Below the pieces are notes generated by a model. It made no database searches and was not told the DNA's origin. It saw only the letters and a list, made by a program, of their open reading frames with translations. DNA of 64,000 nt. Origin: Sanderia malayensis (Eukaryota > Cnidaria > Scyphozoa > Semaeostomeae > Pelagiidae). The stretch spans positions 62,001-126,000 of the forward strand of contig RQOL01000253.1 of assembly GCA_013076295.1 (NCBI GenBank), read 5' to 3'. The position numbers and the translations under genes are program-made. Shown piece by piece: positions 31,858-44,545 of this stretch (positions are counted from its first letter, which is position 1; every line of letters begins with the position of its first letter).

Positions 31858-32969
31858 AGGGGTGTACCGCAGGGGTCGATACTTGGACCCTTGTTGTTCA
31901 TCATATTCTTCAATGACTTCCCTGATTGCGTGAAACACAGCAGGGTCGTCAAGTATGCTGATGACACGGTGATTTATGTAAACGGAAAGGAAAAGGAAAA
32001 CATCGAACTTTTACTAAACCAGGATTTGAAGAGCGTTGCGGAGTATTTTGATAGCAATGAACTCATTATCAACCTTAAAAGGGGGAAAACTGAAGCAATG
32101 ATATTTGGCACCGCTAAACGACTGCAAACAACCAATAAAGAACTTGATTTATCTTACAAAGGACAAAAAATAAACAACGTTTCAGAATATAAATACTTGG
32201 GAAACATCGTCGATCGTCATCTTAACTTTAACACAAACTTCGACAAGATTTACAAAAAGGCAAGCGGCAGGCTCAGGCTACTAAAACGACTCCGTTGCTT
32301 TTTGACTCAAGATGCCGCCTACAGAATATACACAATGATGATTGTCCCATTGCTGACATACAGAGGGCCAGTGAAGTTGGCGTACACTAAAACACAGGAA
32401 AGTCGATTTTCTTCCTTAGAACGGCGAGCGAAACAAATAATTGGGAGATCTGTACCAAGCATATTAAACTCAATCAAGAAAGAGGCACTTCTGATAGTTA
32501 AACGCGCTTTGGAAAACGAAGTATGTACCAACTTCGAAGACTACTTTCAAATTCGAGAACACCAGATGGTTACTCGTAACAAGGGGCATCTTCTCGTTCT
32601 TCCGAAAGTCAAGCTTGAACTTGGTAAACAATCATTCAAGTACAGCGGTGCAAAGATATTCAATGAACTACCACTGTCTGTTAGGAAGGCAACCACTACC
32701 AGTGCGTTTGATAAACTCCTCAAAGAATTTTTTGAAAGTAAATTTTAGACACACTTAACAACAATACTTAAATTAATTTGTTAACTCTTCTACATACTTG
32801 ATATTATCTTTTTACCAGTGCTTTTATATTAAGATCTTAATTTATTTTCTTTTTGACTTTTGTTTTTAAACAGGTGGAACATTGATAACAGCTGTAAATA
32901 TGTTTTTACGTAGCTGAAGTTTTTAACCTGTATAAAAATTCATTATTATTATTATTATTATTATTATTG
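31842..32969 (+). mobile_element. 5'-truncated non-LTR retrotransposon (LINE)
   Basis: Starts within the RT domain and ends in an (ATT)n tail at 32,941-32,968, typical of CR1/L2-type LINE 3' ends. A 3' UTR of about 190 bases lies between the stop and the tail. Confidence 0.85.
31861..32748 (+). pseudogene. LINE reverse transcriptase, C-terminal half
   Basis: Continuous frame from GVPQGSILGPLLFIIFFND (31,861) through the catalytic KYADDTVIYV (31,951) and the thumb-like EYKYLGNIVDRHLNF, to the C-terminal region ending at TAG 32,748. No break in 296 codons, so this copy is rather young, but it lacks motif A, the endonuclease and a start. Confidence 0.85.
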
Positions 32970-34949
32970 TCTCAGGTTTGCTTGATAATGGACTTCTTGA
33001 AGCTACTGTTTTCAATTGATCAAACATAATATTTGCAATGAAAAATGTTATTTTAGTTGTTAATTTTAGCATTCCATTTCTATCAATTTGAAGGCACTTT
33101 AAAAATCAGACCTTGTTTTAATTCCACTTTGATCAGCATTAAGGTTTTATGAAAATCACCCGTTTTGATGGTTTTGCTCCATTTCACTAATGCACGTAAT
33201 TGGTTTTAAAAGCTTGTTTCTTTTTGGGGGAAAAAGAAACACAGAGGAGACACCGACAACAAGCGTGGCAAGGATGCAGACGAATGAGACTATTCTTTAT
33301 TAAACATAGAGACTTCTTTGCTATGTTTGTCTTGTTGTTTTAACCGTATGGTCTTTGCTCTATAGGAAGCTTGTACTCTAATATAGACATTCCTTCAAGA
33401 TTCTAAAATAAACATGTTCTTTTAAAACAACGAATTTTTATTTCTTTTCATTTGACCAAACAATTTAATAAATTGCTGGAGACAAGAGTGATAAAAAAAG
33501 TTTCAAACTTTCACATAATACTTTTGAGAAAAATTTAGAAACGCGTATTGTACCTATCGAACAAACATAAAAAAAATTATGCCAAAAGCAAGTAAATCAA
33601 CATCACTAATACAGTACTCAAAGTGTCTAGAAAAAAGAATTCCACCTTCGAGAAAGTGAAGTAAACTTGTCGGTATCATATTCTGAAGCTAACACATGAA
33701 CGATAATTAAAGAAAAGAAACGTTTAATAAAGTTTAATACTAAAATGTAAAACGGTACTTGAAGAACATTGTTTCATGCTTGATCAACTAGACACTTGAA
33801 GAATGATAGACTGTTGTCTTTAAAAACCCCTGTATGTGGTGTAGGAATACGACGTGACAAACAGAGGCACATGATAATGTTGATACGGGTCCTTGATTGT
33901 GAAAACGATTTCCGCCTCTGGGTGAAAGTAGGGCTTGTTTTCTTTTTTGAAATAACTGGCAAGGTTGAACAGCAACTTGTAAATCCCTGTCAAAACAATT
34001 CAGTGTTTAATGTCAACTTAACGTGGTCAATCAAAACAATGAATGTCTTTTAATATTCCTTAATCTAAAACTTAGAGAATAAGGATTAGAAAATTGACTG
34101 GTTATAAATCTGGTTAATCCAATAGGCAGGGTTAATGTTCGAAAGATAATTGCCTTATTGCGTGGCTGCTAATATACTCCATCTACTTGTCAAGTCGGAT
34201 ACAAGCAGCCATACACAGCTCATCAACATACCGGTAAGACCTGCGAGCCCATTAGAACTGTCACCAATCAGTCTCGTGGGGCTAGTTTTAGAGAACGGCG
34301 CACATCCGAAGAGAGTATTATTAGACTACACCCTAGGCATCATATAGTTGTGTGGTAAGCAGCCTGTCCAATCACTATTCGCTGGAGCTCATAGCAGCGG
34401 CACAATTTCTCCCTCCCTCCCTGTGTCGGGAGTCTTAAGGTAAAACACTCTGTCCGATAACTCAAGGAGACTGTATATACGCGAATTTAAATAAAACAAC
34501 GTAGGAGAAATTCCCTGATTACTTTAACCTACTACAAGAACGGACGAGGCAAATCCAATACAATTACGGCAAACAAAAGGCTTACTGATTGTCTCAACAA
34601 TGTATTAAACAAGTAAAAATGCTACGAACGGTAATAAAATATATCAAAAGATTAAATACACTAATATCGAACAGTTAGACCCTCAATTGGTCTTCAATTT
34701 CAACGCCATTTAACCCCTTACGCACGGTAAACTTAAATTTCACGATGCCTCTGATGTATCCGTGACTTTATCTTTCTCTCTTTTCTCTTGGCCGCTTTAA
34801 TACCTTTCGTTGACAGTTATCCGCAGTAAACTCACACAAAACAAACACTTTTTGTGAATCAATTATTTTCAGTTCTCGGCAACTGAATGATTGAGTACTG
34901 TGGAGGGAAACCACAGGCACTTTGGCAACTACCTCCGCAGTGCTTGTGA
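32970..34949. other. intergenic DNA, nothing recognised
   Basis: About 2 kb, AT-rich, with short featureless ORFs only (33,796-34,053 and others). Confidence 0.45.
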
Positions 34950-35225
34950 TTTCCCTCCCCAGAACTGAATGTCCTCCACAGTACTGATAGTATCCCTCCA
35001 CAGTATTGATGGTATCTCCCCACAGTACTGATGGTATCCCTCCAAAGTATTTATGGTATCCTCCACACCACTGATGGTATCCCCCACAGTACTGATAGAT
35101 GGTATCCCTCCACAGCACTGAATATCCTCCACAGAACTGATAATATCCCCACGCAGTACGATGATGCCCCCCCCCCACAGTAGTAAACATCCTCCATAGT
35201 GCTGAACACCACCACAGTACTGCTC
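34950..35225. repeat. minisatellite with a CTCCACAGTACTGATGGTAT unit
   Basis: About ten imperfect 20-26-base units of CTCCACAGTACTGATGGTAT plus CC, with a C run at 35,167-35,176. Long ORFs over this region are produced by the repeat itself. Confidence 0.85.
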
Positions 35226-36663
35226 AGACGTTCCCCAGGGTGGTTCTTGGGTGTAAGGACTGTAGTGATTACATAATTAGATATTTTTAGACAATCACGT
35301 AATTATTTCATCATCATTTTCTATAACGAGTCAAGTTCGCAAGTAAAGTTGGGTGAGATCGTTTTAAATTACCTTTGTTTATTGTATTTGCTAGTAACCC
35401 TGGTTTTCTATCCTGTTGCTAAAGGACCCAATCAAAAGATATCGTAGCTATATCCTTTTTCTGATACAGACAAATGAAATATATCATTAAATTTTGGAAC
35501 AAGAATAAAAAGAATTCATCATTGCACAAATTGTTCATCATATTTATGAGGCTCTTTTAGTTACTTAACTAGTTACCTAACCTCTTAAACGTTCAAATTT
35601 TGCTAAATTATTCTCATTAATAAATCAGTTAAATATATTGATGAAAACATCTCATAGAGCGATTGACTGCTCAAAAACTGACAGGTGGATGCTTATACCG
35701 CTGCAAAAAGTTTATCACAGGAGATCACCCGGGGCGTTGCATTTGGATGCTTGTGAGATACAGTCATTTTTATAAGAAACAGTTTACAAGAGACCGTAGG
35801 GTCAGATTTTCAAAACACAATAAATTTTGGTAGTACCCTGGGTACCAGAGCCTCGAGCAAGCAAATTTGGTTTTCGGCAAATAGTGGCTCAGGGCTCGTA
35901 TTATCAGATAAAGTTTGGAGTATATTGATATGAAAGTCTTGAAATGCTGAATAGATTTGCTCCATGAGTTTTTGAAGATGGTCAAAGGCCAGCTTGTTAG
36001 AACTTTTTTATTGGTCATTGATTACCGAACAACGTTATGACAAGTTTTGTTATCTTTTACCCCACTACTTCGGGGACTTTTTGGCATCATCACAATCCTC
36101 AAGTTTAAGAGACAAACCTGGCATAAGTCCATTGAAGTCTACCACAATTTTTACGCTTATTATAGGCTACTTATTTGTTTCTATTGTTGTTGGACGTTTC
36201 TTTAGTTGTCGACTATGTTTCTGCCAGGAGTTATAACTCCTATACCATGCTGGTAAACTCGCTAAATTGAATTAGTAAGTCCTTTGTATTACGGCAGCAG
36301 AGGATATTTCGATGCTAAATTGTCGATAGAAAAGGAGATCGGCCTAATAATCCAAATAAATGCAACCTGGCACAGATAGTTATTTAGTCCTGTTTCTGCC
36401 TTGGAGTTAGTAATAATATGTGACAAAAATACACAATTGAACTCTTGGTATATTTTTGAGCAAAAAGGGCATTTTACTGGTGGGGCAACTTTCGCCAACT
36501 GGTAGGGAATCTTAAAGACCTGGTGGGGATTTTTGCAACTAGTTTGTATGTTAAAAGATCCCCTGATAATATAAGTTTATGACACTTGAAAAGAACTGAG
36601 AAGAGCTATTGAGCCAAGTGCCCTACCTAAATACTGTATGATTCGTATTTCAGATAGGTTTAG

Positions 36664-37069
36664 ATACACTCATATTTTTTTATAAGAAGCCGTTTATAAG
36701 AACTCGTAGGGCCAGGACATTTGAAACTAAAGAAACTATATGGTTGGAGATTTTGTGTGAATCAAACAAGTTAAGAAACTGTTCATGTTGTTACAGCTGA
36801 AGATGTCAAAAACAGCTTAGTTTACTTCATTTGGCACAAAATTGTAAACTTTCTCACCTCAAATGGTAATTTCTTTAGCATAACTCACACAAGGTGTTAT
36901 TTTTTTATAGTGAAGCCTGAAATATTTCACATGAACACGAATTTAAGAAAAAATACATTTTGGGGTTAAGAAGCTTATTAAGAAACTTTTCGTACCATAA
37001 TCGGGGCTAAAACTAAGAAACTATGGTACCAGGATTTAGCATAATTTCTTATAAAAAATGAGTGTATTG
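36664..37069. mobile_element. MITE-like inverted-repeat element, about 405 bp
   Basis: Ends ATACACTCATATTTTTTTAT and, on the right, ATAAAAAATGAGTGTAT are inverted matches of about 25 bases. A related left end occurs at 35,757-35,810 (GATACAGTCATTTTTATAAG, CGTAGGGTCAG). No clear target duplication; family unknown. Confidence 0.4.
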
Positions 37070-37368
37070 AGTGCACCTATAGAGATAAAATTTAAATCAT
37101 ATCACAATCAAAAAACTCATCTTCAAAATTGCATCAGCCTCATGCTGGTACCTGGAAGAATAGTAACCCCAAGGAATCGTAAAAATTCTTGTTTACTTCA
37201 AAAATCACATTACAACATGAAATCTGGTGGTTGTATTGTTTTAAGGTTATCGGCAACAAGTGCCATGCACTGGGCAAGGGTATGCAAGTGCCAGCATTAG
37301 TCATTCTTTATCTCGGTCACAGCTCATGATAAGGTGAACAGCTCGTCAGCTGGAGAAGAATTGGGAAG

Positions 37369-37432
37369 ATGAAGACTTTGCTTGTGTGCTTGTTCATTAG
37401 CATCATTGCCTTCAATGTTGTGCATACCAAAC
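37369..37432 (+). CDS. exon 1 of a secreted peptide precursor (signal peptide)
   Basis: ATG at 37,369 encodes MKTLLVCLFISIIAFNVVHT, a clear signal peptide, then Lys, and ends at donor C|GTAAGT in phase 1. It pairs with exon 2 at 40,181-40,255 across a 2.75-kb intron; the split codon gives Pro. Intact; no repeat overlaps it. The product is a small secreted peptide or precursor of unknown family. Confidence 0.65.
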
Positions 37433-40180
37433 GTAAGTTTTCAATACAAATGTTTTAACTCTATATTCCATTATATTGAAGATAAAATACATATATACTG
37501 AGAAGATAAGCATGTTTCGTGGTTTCCCGCTCAACAGGATATGTGCAAATTAGTTCAGAACTTGTACATCTTCTGATGAGCGGGAAACCACGAATCAGGC
37601 TTGTCGAGATGAAGAGTCTGGTCGTTTGAGTATCGCCTTCTTAGTAGTATATATATAGCGTATTACTCAAACGCATAGAGCACTTTTTCGGTAAACCGAA
37701 ATACAGACTTCGAAGCAAAAATACATGAATTTGCTTAGAAGCGTGATACGTCTTTGGATGGAAAAGTACGGTAAAAACCTGCATATAAGAATTACTTTTT
37801 TTAAGAACCTCTACCCTAAAATCTCAGCACTTTAGAGAACTTCTGCATGAAAATGTTTAAACATCTGCTCTTATGAAATATGAAATATGTTGTGGAAGTG
37901 AAAGAGTATTAGAAATGCATAAACATGTCACTTTAGACCACCTATCTCAATACAAATCTGTTAAAATGTCTCCAATAATTAAGAAATTTTTAGTGTAAAG
38001 CTGAAATATAGAGGCTGTTATATGCGGGTTTTTACTGTATTGCAGTACTGCATAGGTAATGGCCCAAGAAAGAAAGCATTTAATAGGCTGATGTGTGATT
38101 CACAGAAATCACACGTCGATGGCGATTTTGTTGATGGACAAGATTACCAACCATAACTCCTCCCTTCCAACGGATGGTTAGAGGTGTGTATTTGCATTTA
38201 GTGCAGTCGATATGAATCAGATGCATTGCTAGACTTAGCTGCTAACTTTAAGACATAGCTAGTTGCTGAGAAAAAGATTTTCGTACAAAGCTTTGTTTTT
38301 CAAACCTTAACTATTATTGCCCCTTAGTTTTTCTCTTCCCTTGGGCTAGGTCCGTGGAAAATATCTAAAAAGGTATAGAGAGAACGGTGCATTTCTTCAC
38401 GATGAAAATATTTCTTCGCCCAAAGATTTACTTGCTAAGTCTGGTAAAAGTACAATGCATTTAAATCAGCTTAGATGCCTCTTCATCGAAATTTTTAAAA
38501 CAGTAAATCATCTCAACCCTGAATTCATGCAAAATATTTGGAAACTAGAGTTTCTCAAAGACCTTCACGTCCTCCAAATGACTTGAAGCACCATAGGCCT
38601 AACCAGACAACTTTCGGTTCAATTAGTCTGAAATCTCTTGGACCACAGATCTAGAATAGCTTGTTAGAGGACATACAATTTGAAGAACATTAAATTGCTA
38701 ATGCAACGAAATTTGACATATCGATTTTTTTATTTTAAATAAAAGCCAAAGATGTACTGATCAGTTTGATGCAATTTTGACGTGCATCTGACAAGTATAC
38801 GTTACTTTAATTTCACCTTGAATCAGGCCACCTTTTGCGAAAAATATTGCAACGCTCTGACGTCACAGTGATGACCCATATTATTTCTCGCAATGGAAGT
38901 CAATGGGTTTTTTCGAACGTGGTTTGGTTTTTTTTAATAGCTCCAGTCAGGGTGGGAATATTTGAGCTCCGGCTGAACCAACATAAGGGCGAATCTTTTA
39001 GCCGTCGTTCTGAAAAAAATTGGTGTCATTTTGTTTAACGTTAGAGACACAATTTAAGTTTGAAAATGGGTATCTCCAAAAAATGTGACGTCATCCCGCG
39101 TCGCCATTGTTGCTTCGAGTTGCTGTGGAACGACACGTAGCCCTGGTTTGGCTTATCCCAAGTCTTATTTTTTGTAATAGTAATAAGAAACAATGTACTG
39201 TAATAGGAAACAATGATCATGTTTAAAGATAAATTTAATTTTTGGCAAGGTCAGTTTAGCAAGATTTTCGTACAGACGTCTGTTACAAATTATTATATGC
39301 TTAATACTGCATATCGCTACAAATAAAAATAATACTGTATTGTGTAAATAACTATCTTACCCTTGGTGGACTGAAGTGAGCTATATGTTTACCAATAAAA
39401 CTATCGATGTGTGACCTTTAGATCTGCATCATAGGCATTGCTGAGGTCCTAAAATAAATTGCAATTTTAGAGCTGAAATAAAGCAAATTGGGTGAATGTA
39501 GCTCAAGATACAAAAAGAGTGCTCGAGACAAGTTACAGAACAACGAGCGTAATATTCATAATATGGCCTTGATCCCATACACTGTCAGAGGTACCAATGT
39601 TTCCAACGATTTTTCGTAATCTTTGTAGAGGATTCTGCGAGCACGTTATGAGTGCAATCAAATACACTATTTGCACTTTTACTAAAAGATAACTAGATCA
39701 AAGGACTAAGTTTTATAAAATAACGGCTTTGCAGATGGTGAATGCTAGCTCGCAAATGGTGAATGCAAGATTCTGTTTTACTAAAGAGCTTTAATCGCTG
39801 AATATTCCTCACCATCCTCACTTTTAAAAATATCCATCTACCAATCCGGAAAAATACAGGTTTGAAAAGGGATGATTTTCATCCAAAGAGAAATCATGTT
39901 ATTCCACTTTCTGTAGTTCGATTGAACTCGGTAAAGAACTCACTATAACTATAATTCACTACTCACTATTTTACACTAAAGGTGAAAAGTGTTGAGTTGT
40001 TGGATGAAAGCTGAAGTAGAACACAGCTTCGAGGCAGAGATGAGTATTGAAATGCTAGGGAAAATATTCGATAAGTTCTTCAACTATAAAACAAGAAACT
40101 GGACCAAATACCGAACCCAAAGCTTTCCATGGAATACTACTTTTTTGCCCCAAGTATCTGACTTCGTTTCTTATTTGCAG
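37433..40180 (+). other. intron 1 of the secreted peptide gene
   Basis: GTAAGT...TTCTTATTTGCAG boundaries with matching phase 1. It contains a 17-bp perfect hairpin (37,516-37,594) and otherwise AT-rich DNA with no gene recognised. Confidence 0.55.
37516..37594. repeat. intronic 79-base hairpin
   Basis: Outer arms TTCGTGGTTTCCCGCTC (37,516-37,532) and its exact complement (37,578-37,594). An inner weaker stem TGTGCAA/TTGTACA also pairs with one G-T. It could be a small MITE or an RNA structure; there is no hammerhead core. Confidence 0.7.
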
Positions 40181-40255
40181 CATATGATGATACTGAAACA
40201 GAAAACCAAGAAGAAGAAGCCGAATCTTTTGCCTCAGGTGGCCTTGAAAAGAGAA
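40181..40255 (+). CDS. exon 2 of the secreted peptide precursor (acidic propeptide, KR site)
   Basis: Preceded by acceptor TTCTTATTTGCAG, encodes YDDTETENQEEEAESFASGG then LEKR, and ends at donor GTACGTAA in phase 1. Acidic spacer plus a terminal dibasic KR is the usual propeptide form cut by prohormone convertase; the mature peptide would be in the next exon. That exon is lost: the assembly gap starts eight bases later. Confidence 0.6.
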
Positions 40256-40263
40256 GTACGTAA

Positions 40264-40363
40264 NNNNNNNNNNNNNNNNNNNNNNNNNNNNNNNNNNNNN
40301 NNNNNNNNNNNNNNNNNNNNNNNNNNNNNNNNNNNNNNNNNNNNNNNNNNNNNNNNNNNNNNN
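40264..40363. other. assembly gap, exactly 100 N
   Basis: 100 consecutive N, the conventional placeholder for a scaffold gap of unknown size. It separates unique DNA from the reverse-orientation copy of 1-16,206. Confidence 0.98.
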
Positions 40364-40428
40364 CTGATTGGCTCAGAATAATTGTAAACAAAGCAGTTGT
40401 TTAGGTGAAAACGAAATTCACCCTTGCT
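40364..40428. mobile_element. truncated end of the second Mutator-like element (right-arm copy)
   Basis: 65 bases of the long TIR, cut off by the gap. The outer end is GAAATTCACCCTTGCT followed by GGCGTTCGA, the complement of the left-arm target duplication TCGAACGCC. Confidence 0.8.
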
Positions 40429-40641
40429 GGCGTTCGACCTATTGTTTCGGGTCGAATCTATTGTTTTTGGCAAGAAAGTGCGTCTTCACGTGACCTCCGC
40501 GGAATATATATATTAGATCGAAAACGATAAAATAAATCTTACCATCACATGATTCCTTTATTTCGTTGAGGTAAAAGTATCGACTTTGATGAAAATGAAA
40601 TATATCCGTAAAAAAATAGCTGCAGCACAATAGGTCTCCAT

Positions 40642-41863
40642 TAGACTCACTATTGCGTCCCTGTGCCTCGCTCGTTTTCACTCGCTCGTTTGAGGGACTT
40701 ATGGACTTTCAGGTCAAAAACTGTCCAAAAATCTCCTCGCCCGACAAATTTTTGTCGGCTCAATCAGATTGCAGCATTTGGCTTTTAAACAATGGCTATT
40801 GTTCTTTTTGACCAATCACGTTCAACCACAACATAGGCCATGTAAGATAAGGTTTAACTTGATATTTTACGGACCAATCTGGACTTGTAAAAAGTGGCGT
40901 GGCGTCAATTTTTAATCTAATGGCGGGAAAATGCCGAAGCTGTGAGAAAATTTAAAGTGGATATAAATTCAATAAGTTTCGTGCTTTTCCGAGAAATATT
41001 TACAAAAAAGTCCTCACCAATTCTTTGTTTTTGTATATGGGTCTTGCACAAGTTAAGGTAAAAACTGCTTTTCGTTTGAGAATTACATTTCATCAGGACT
41101 TGTTGTATTCATGATTATGAAAAACAACACGCGTGTATTCACCACCAATTAAGAAAACAAAAAACATTTCATGTATTATTACATATAAAACTACATACTA
41201 ATAATCTCATTATCAAGAAAATTGTTCTATAGTCAAAATTAAAAATTGTTTTCTCTAAATAATTCAAAGTAAATATTGAGTATATCAAAGTTTCTTTTTT
41301 CAATTCAAAATAACCAAAAGTAAAGTTAGAAAAGATGGTTCATTGAAGCGTGTTAATTTACTGTTAAATACTAGTTCTTCGTCCTTCAGCTGACCATGCA
41401 TCTGAGATTTAATCTACGAATGAAACAATGAAAATAATTACTTTTCATTGTGCATAAAATAACCCAAAAAATGTATTTGTCCGGTTCGTCAAAGGCCTAG
41501 ACATGTTTTTCAAATCAAACATGAAATCAAGTTAAACAACCGCTTGTAATTTGCAAAATCCAACAAGAACTAAATTGGAAACTAAAAATGAAACTTACCT
41601 GTTTCTATACATTCAAATAAAAAACCTTGGAATTGCATCCATTGCATCTTTCGTTCAAATAAATGAAAACTTGTTCAGCTCAGAGGCGGAACACAAAATA
41701 TTGAAATTTTTGAGTCCTCCCGGCATTTTCCAAGTTTTAATCTTCTAGCATTACATGAGAGCGAGGCTTTATTTTTTTGGACAGTTTTTGAACAGTAAGT
41801 CCATAAGTCCCTTGTGTTGAGCGAATTGTGAGCGAGGCACAGGGACGCAATGTAATGAGTCTA
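40642..41863. mobile_element. first Mutator-like element, right-arm copy
   Basis: Same as 14,702-15,928, flanked by GGTCTCCAT at 40,633-40,641 and 41,864-41,872. It is five bases shorter, including a 2-bp loss in one TIR near 40,652. Confidence 0.75.
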
Positions 41864-42259
41864 GGTCTCCATTATAATTTCCAGTTTTTATACGTACAAT
41901 GCGCGCGCATCAAATTCCAAAAGTGACACACTCACGGGCAGCCGAGAACAATAGAGGTATCGTTCCAGAGTTCTTATATAGAGTTCACTGGCTAATTCAT
42001 TTGAAAAGCAAAAGTTTGATCTAAAGTTCGAAAGAAGTTCGAAATTTGAAGACGTTTGAAAAAGAAAATATTGCAAGCCCTAGACGTCGTCGGGTGTTGA
42101 ACTCGGAACTCTGATGCAACAGTTTCAATTGTCCGCTGCTTTATCCAAACACCTAATGTAACTACTAATACCGGAAATAAGTTGGTAGCAAAAAGAAGAC
42201 AAGAGTGCTTGCGTGAATTATCAATAAAGAATAAACTATTAAACTAGTATTTAACTAAA

Positions 42260-42454
42260 CTAGAGTTGTTCTAATCGATCTAAGGATTGATTACAAATTC
42301 CACATGCATCATTTCGTCGTATTAAGTCTGGATTAATTGTATTTAACTCTTCATTAACTGTATTTAACATAAGAAGCATCGTCATACCAAACACCATTGT
42401 GAAAATAACATTTGCCATTTGGAACGCAAAAATAGCAGCTATCTCATGATACAT
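42260..42454 (-). CDS. small membrane protein, right-arm copy
   Basis: Same 64-residue protein as 14,110-14,304 with an identical hydrophobic span. The upstream region differs only by an Ile to Ser change that lies in the leader, which supports 42,454 as the true start. Confidence 0.5.
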   Translation of the reverse strand: MYHEIAAIFAFQMANVIFTMVFGMTMLLMLNTVNEELNTINPDLIRRNDACGICNQSLDRLEQL

Positions 42455-42567
42455 GCTATCCACCTTCTCTCGAAGCCTCAATGATATAATGATCAAAGTT
42501 CCTCCGATGTATATATATATTGCATTTATTTTTAGAATCATTACATCCTTATGGTTAGCATAAATAT

Positions 42568-43342
42568 TTAAATTGAATGGTGATCAAACTGAAGTTGTGT
42601 TTCACTAAATTGTTGTCTTAATGAATTAATGTCTTCACTAACCACATTACTATATGTGAGTTCTTCAGTAATATGTTGACTCATATCACAATCACATTGT
42701 GCGAATCCATCCCATTCCTTTCCATATTTTAGATAAATTGATGTCGTTGGTATTCCATCTGTATACTGATGCAGAGTGAATTGCCATAGCTCCCGTCTGT
42801 CAATAATATCTTCATCAATTAAGCCATGAAGATTAAAGGTAATGTTTTCTTCCCCATTTTCTCCCTTTGTGAGCATTATTGTGAAGCCATTTTCGATTGT
42901 TAGAATTGGTGGATAGTTCTGTCGTAATGTATTCAACAACATTCTAAATATCCACACCAAGCTATGTTCACTCTCATATTGTTCATCAATATCATTATCA
43001 ACGCTCACATCATCATCTTTATCATCATTTCCATCCACATTATCTTCATGCATGTTGATGTTACTATCATACCAATGATTGATCTTTTCTGCTACCGTAT
43101 CTTTTCCCTTTTATATATTCGTTCCCAACGTAAAGCCAATGGTTTTGATACATAGCCATTTATTCCAATTACATACTCAACGAAAGCTTCGTAGTATGTA
43201 TTCAATGAATCAGCGATGAATAATCCTCTTTATCTGTATTAAATGATTCAATAACTTCCATGTAATCACTGTTAGTAGAGCATTCATCTTCACAACCTAT
43301 TACTTCATTAGTAAGCGGGACTGTTTTATTAAAGTGATACAT
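42568..43342 (-). pseudogene. 258-residue acidic protein, right-arm copy, frameshifted
   Basis: Copy of the gene at 13,220-13,996. A one-base loss in a T run near 43,112 breaks the frame after about 70 codons; the rest is intact apart from one Ala/Ser change. A TATA box and leader are conserved upstream. Confidence 0.6.
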
Positions 43343-43794
43343 GTTGTCCGCCTTCTCTCCAAGCTTCAAATGGTACAATGACCGCAACCATCTCTTTATA
43401 TAGCCACTGATAGCATCACCATTCTAATGATTACGTCATCATTCCAAGATAACATCAGCAAGTACTAAACCTGCTAAAACCAGTTTCATCACATCAATTT
43501 TTAGAAACATTACATCATTAACTATTCGGCAACCGATTACATCATTGTTCAAATCATCGTTCGAAAGGTTCCCTAAACATTCAAACATTTATAAAAACGT
43601 TCCATTTCACTCATTATTTCAGTTGCGAAGATGTTGTTAACATTGGCATGTATTATAATTAATGATTTGAGATCATTTTGTCAAAAAAATTACTATTGTT
43701 TTATTTGAAGGAGCATTTTAGATATAGAATAGGTATTGCTACAAAGGTGCAGGTTTGACATCCGTACCTTGGAAGAGGAGGATACGGGAATTGA

Positions 43795-44109
43795 CATAGA
43801 TTTCTGGAAAGTGCACACACAAGCGTCAATGTAGGTGATCAACAACATTTTGCTGAATTCGCATCAATAAAAGAAGATGAATGGGAAGATAGAATTAATG
43901 ATGTATTAAAGGCATTGTTCAGAGAAAGGCATTTTTCTGATGGATGCGGAAACATAGGACGGTTTGCTGTGATACTGCTTTGGGCAGAGGGGCAAGTTGT
44001 ATATCATCTTTCAAAGAAACAACATGACATCGCTAGTTTATGGGCAGATTGTTTGCTTTGTATCATTAAGTATGATGATGTTGATATACCCCAAAATGAT
44101 TTTTTCTGA
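43795..44109 (+). pseudogene. Bcl-2-like fragment, right-arm copy
   Basis: Same as 12,451-12,765 with one Arg/Cys change. BH1-like DGCGNIGRFAVILLWAE and BH2-like IPQNDFF are conserved. A stop at 43,792 and frame changes upstream remove the N-terminal part in both arms, so the break is genuine. Confidence 0.5.
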
Positions 44110-44191
44110 TGAACTATGTGTGTGTGTGTTTTATTTGTGTATTCAAGAGTATAGATAAGGAATCCATTTGATTATAATGATGATAATTATA

Positions 44192-44305
44192 ATGGCTCAA
44201 GGTCGAAGGGGGAGAAAGCGAATCCATTCGCGAAAGGGGAAGTCTAACAGAAAGAGATTGAGAGTGCTTATAGGTAAGGGGTTCTTTAAGAATATACAAA
44301 ATTAG
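44192..44305 (+). pseudogene. small Arg/Lys-rich protein, right-arm copy
   Basis: Same as 12,255-12,368. Located 82 bases after the Bcl-2-like gene on the same strand, as the first of a run of basic genes. Confidence 0.4.
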
Positions 44306-44545
44306 ATCGTGAAAACAGCTATTGCAGCAACACTACTACCAGGATTACAGCGAGAGTTGAAACCAACAATGTGAAAAAGGGTTGGAAAAAGCTAAAACCC
44401 CTATAATTCATCCCCAGAGAATTTTAGAGAGCTGCCGGAGTACCGAAAAAAACAACGCGATAAGTGGGTATATGCAGATGAAGAATTTAAGAAATAGATT
44501 GTAAAAGAAGGAGGGACATTACAACTTAATTGCTATGATATAATC

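Noticed and set aside
34768..35190. 140-codon minus ORF rich in Gly, Tyr and Trp
   Set aside because: It is a translation of the minisatellite unit, not a gene.
37570..37594. CTGATGAG before GGGAAACC, a possible hammerhead in the intron hairpin
   Set aside because: The GAAA would fall inside the hairpin arm and no stem III or cleavage site can be drawn; the long perfect hairpin explains the sequence better.
39989..40381. 130-codon ORF crossing the gap
   Set aside because: It reads through N and an intron; the splice-bounded exon 40,181-40,255 in another frame is better supported.
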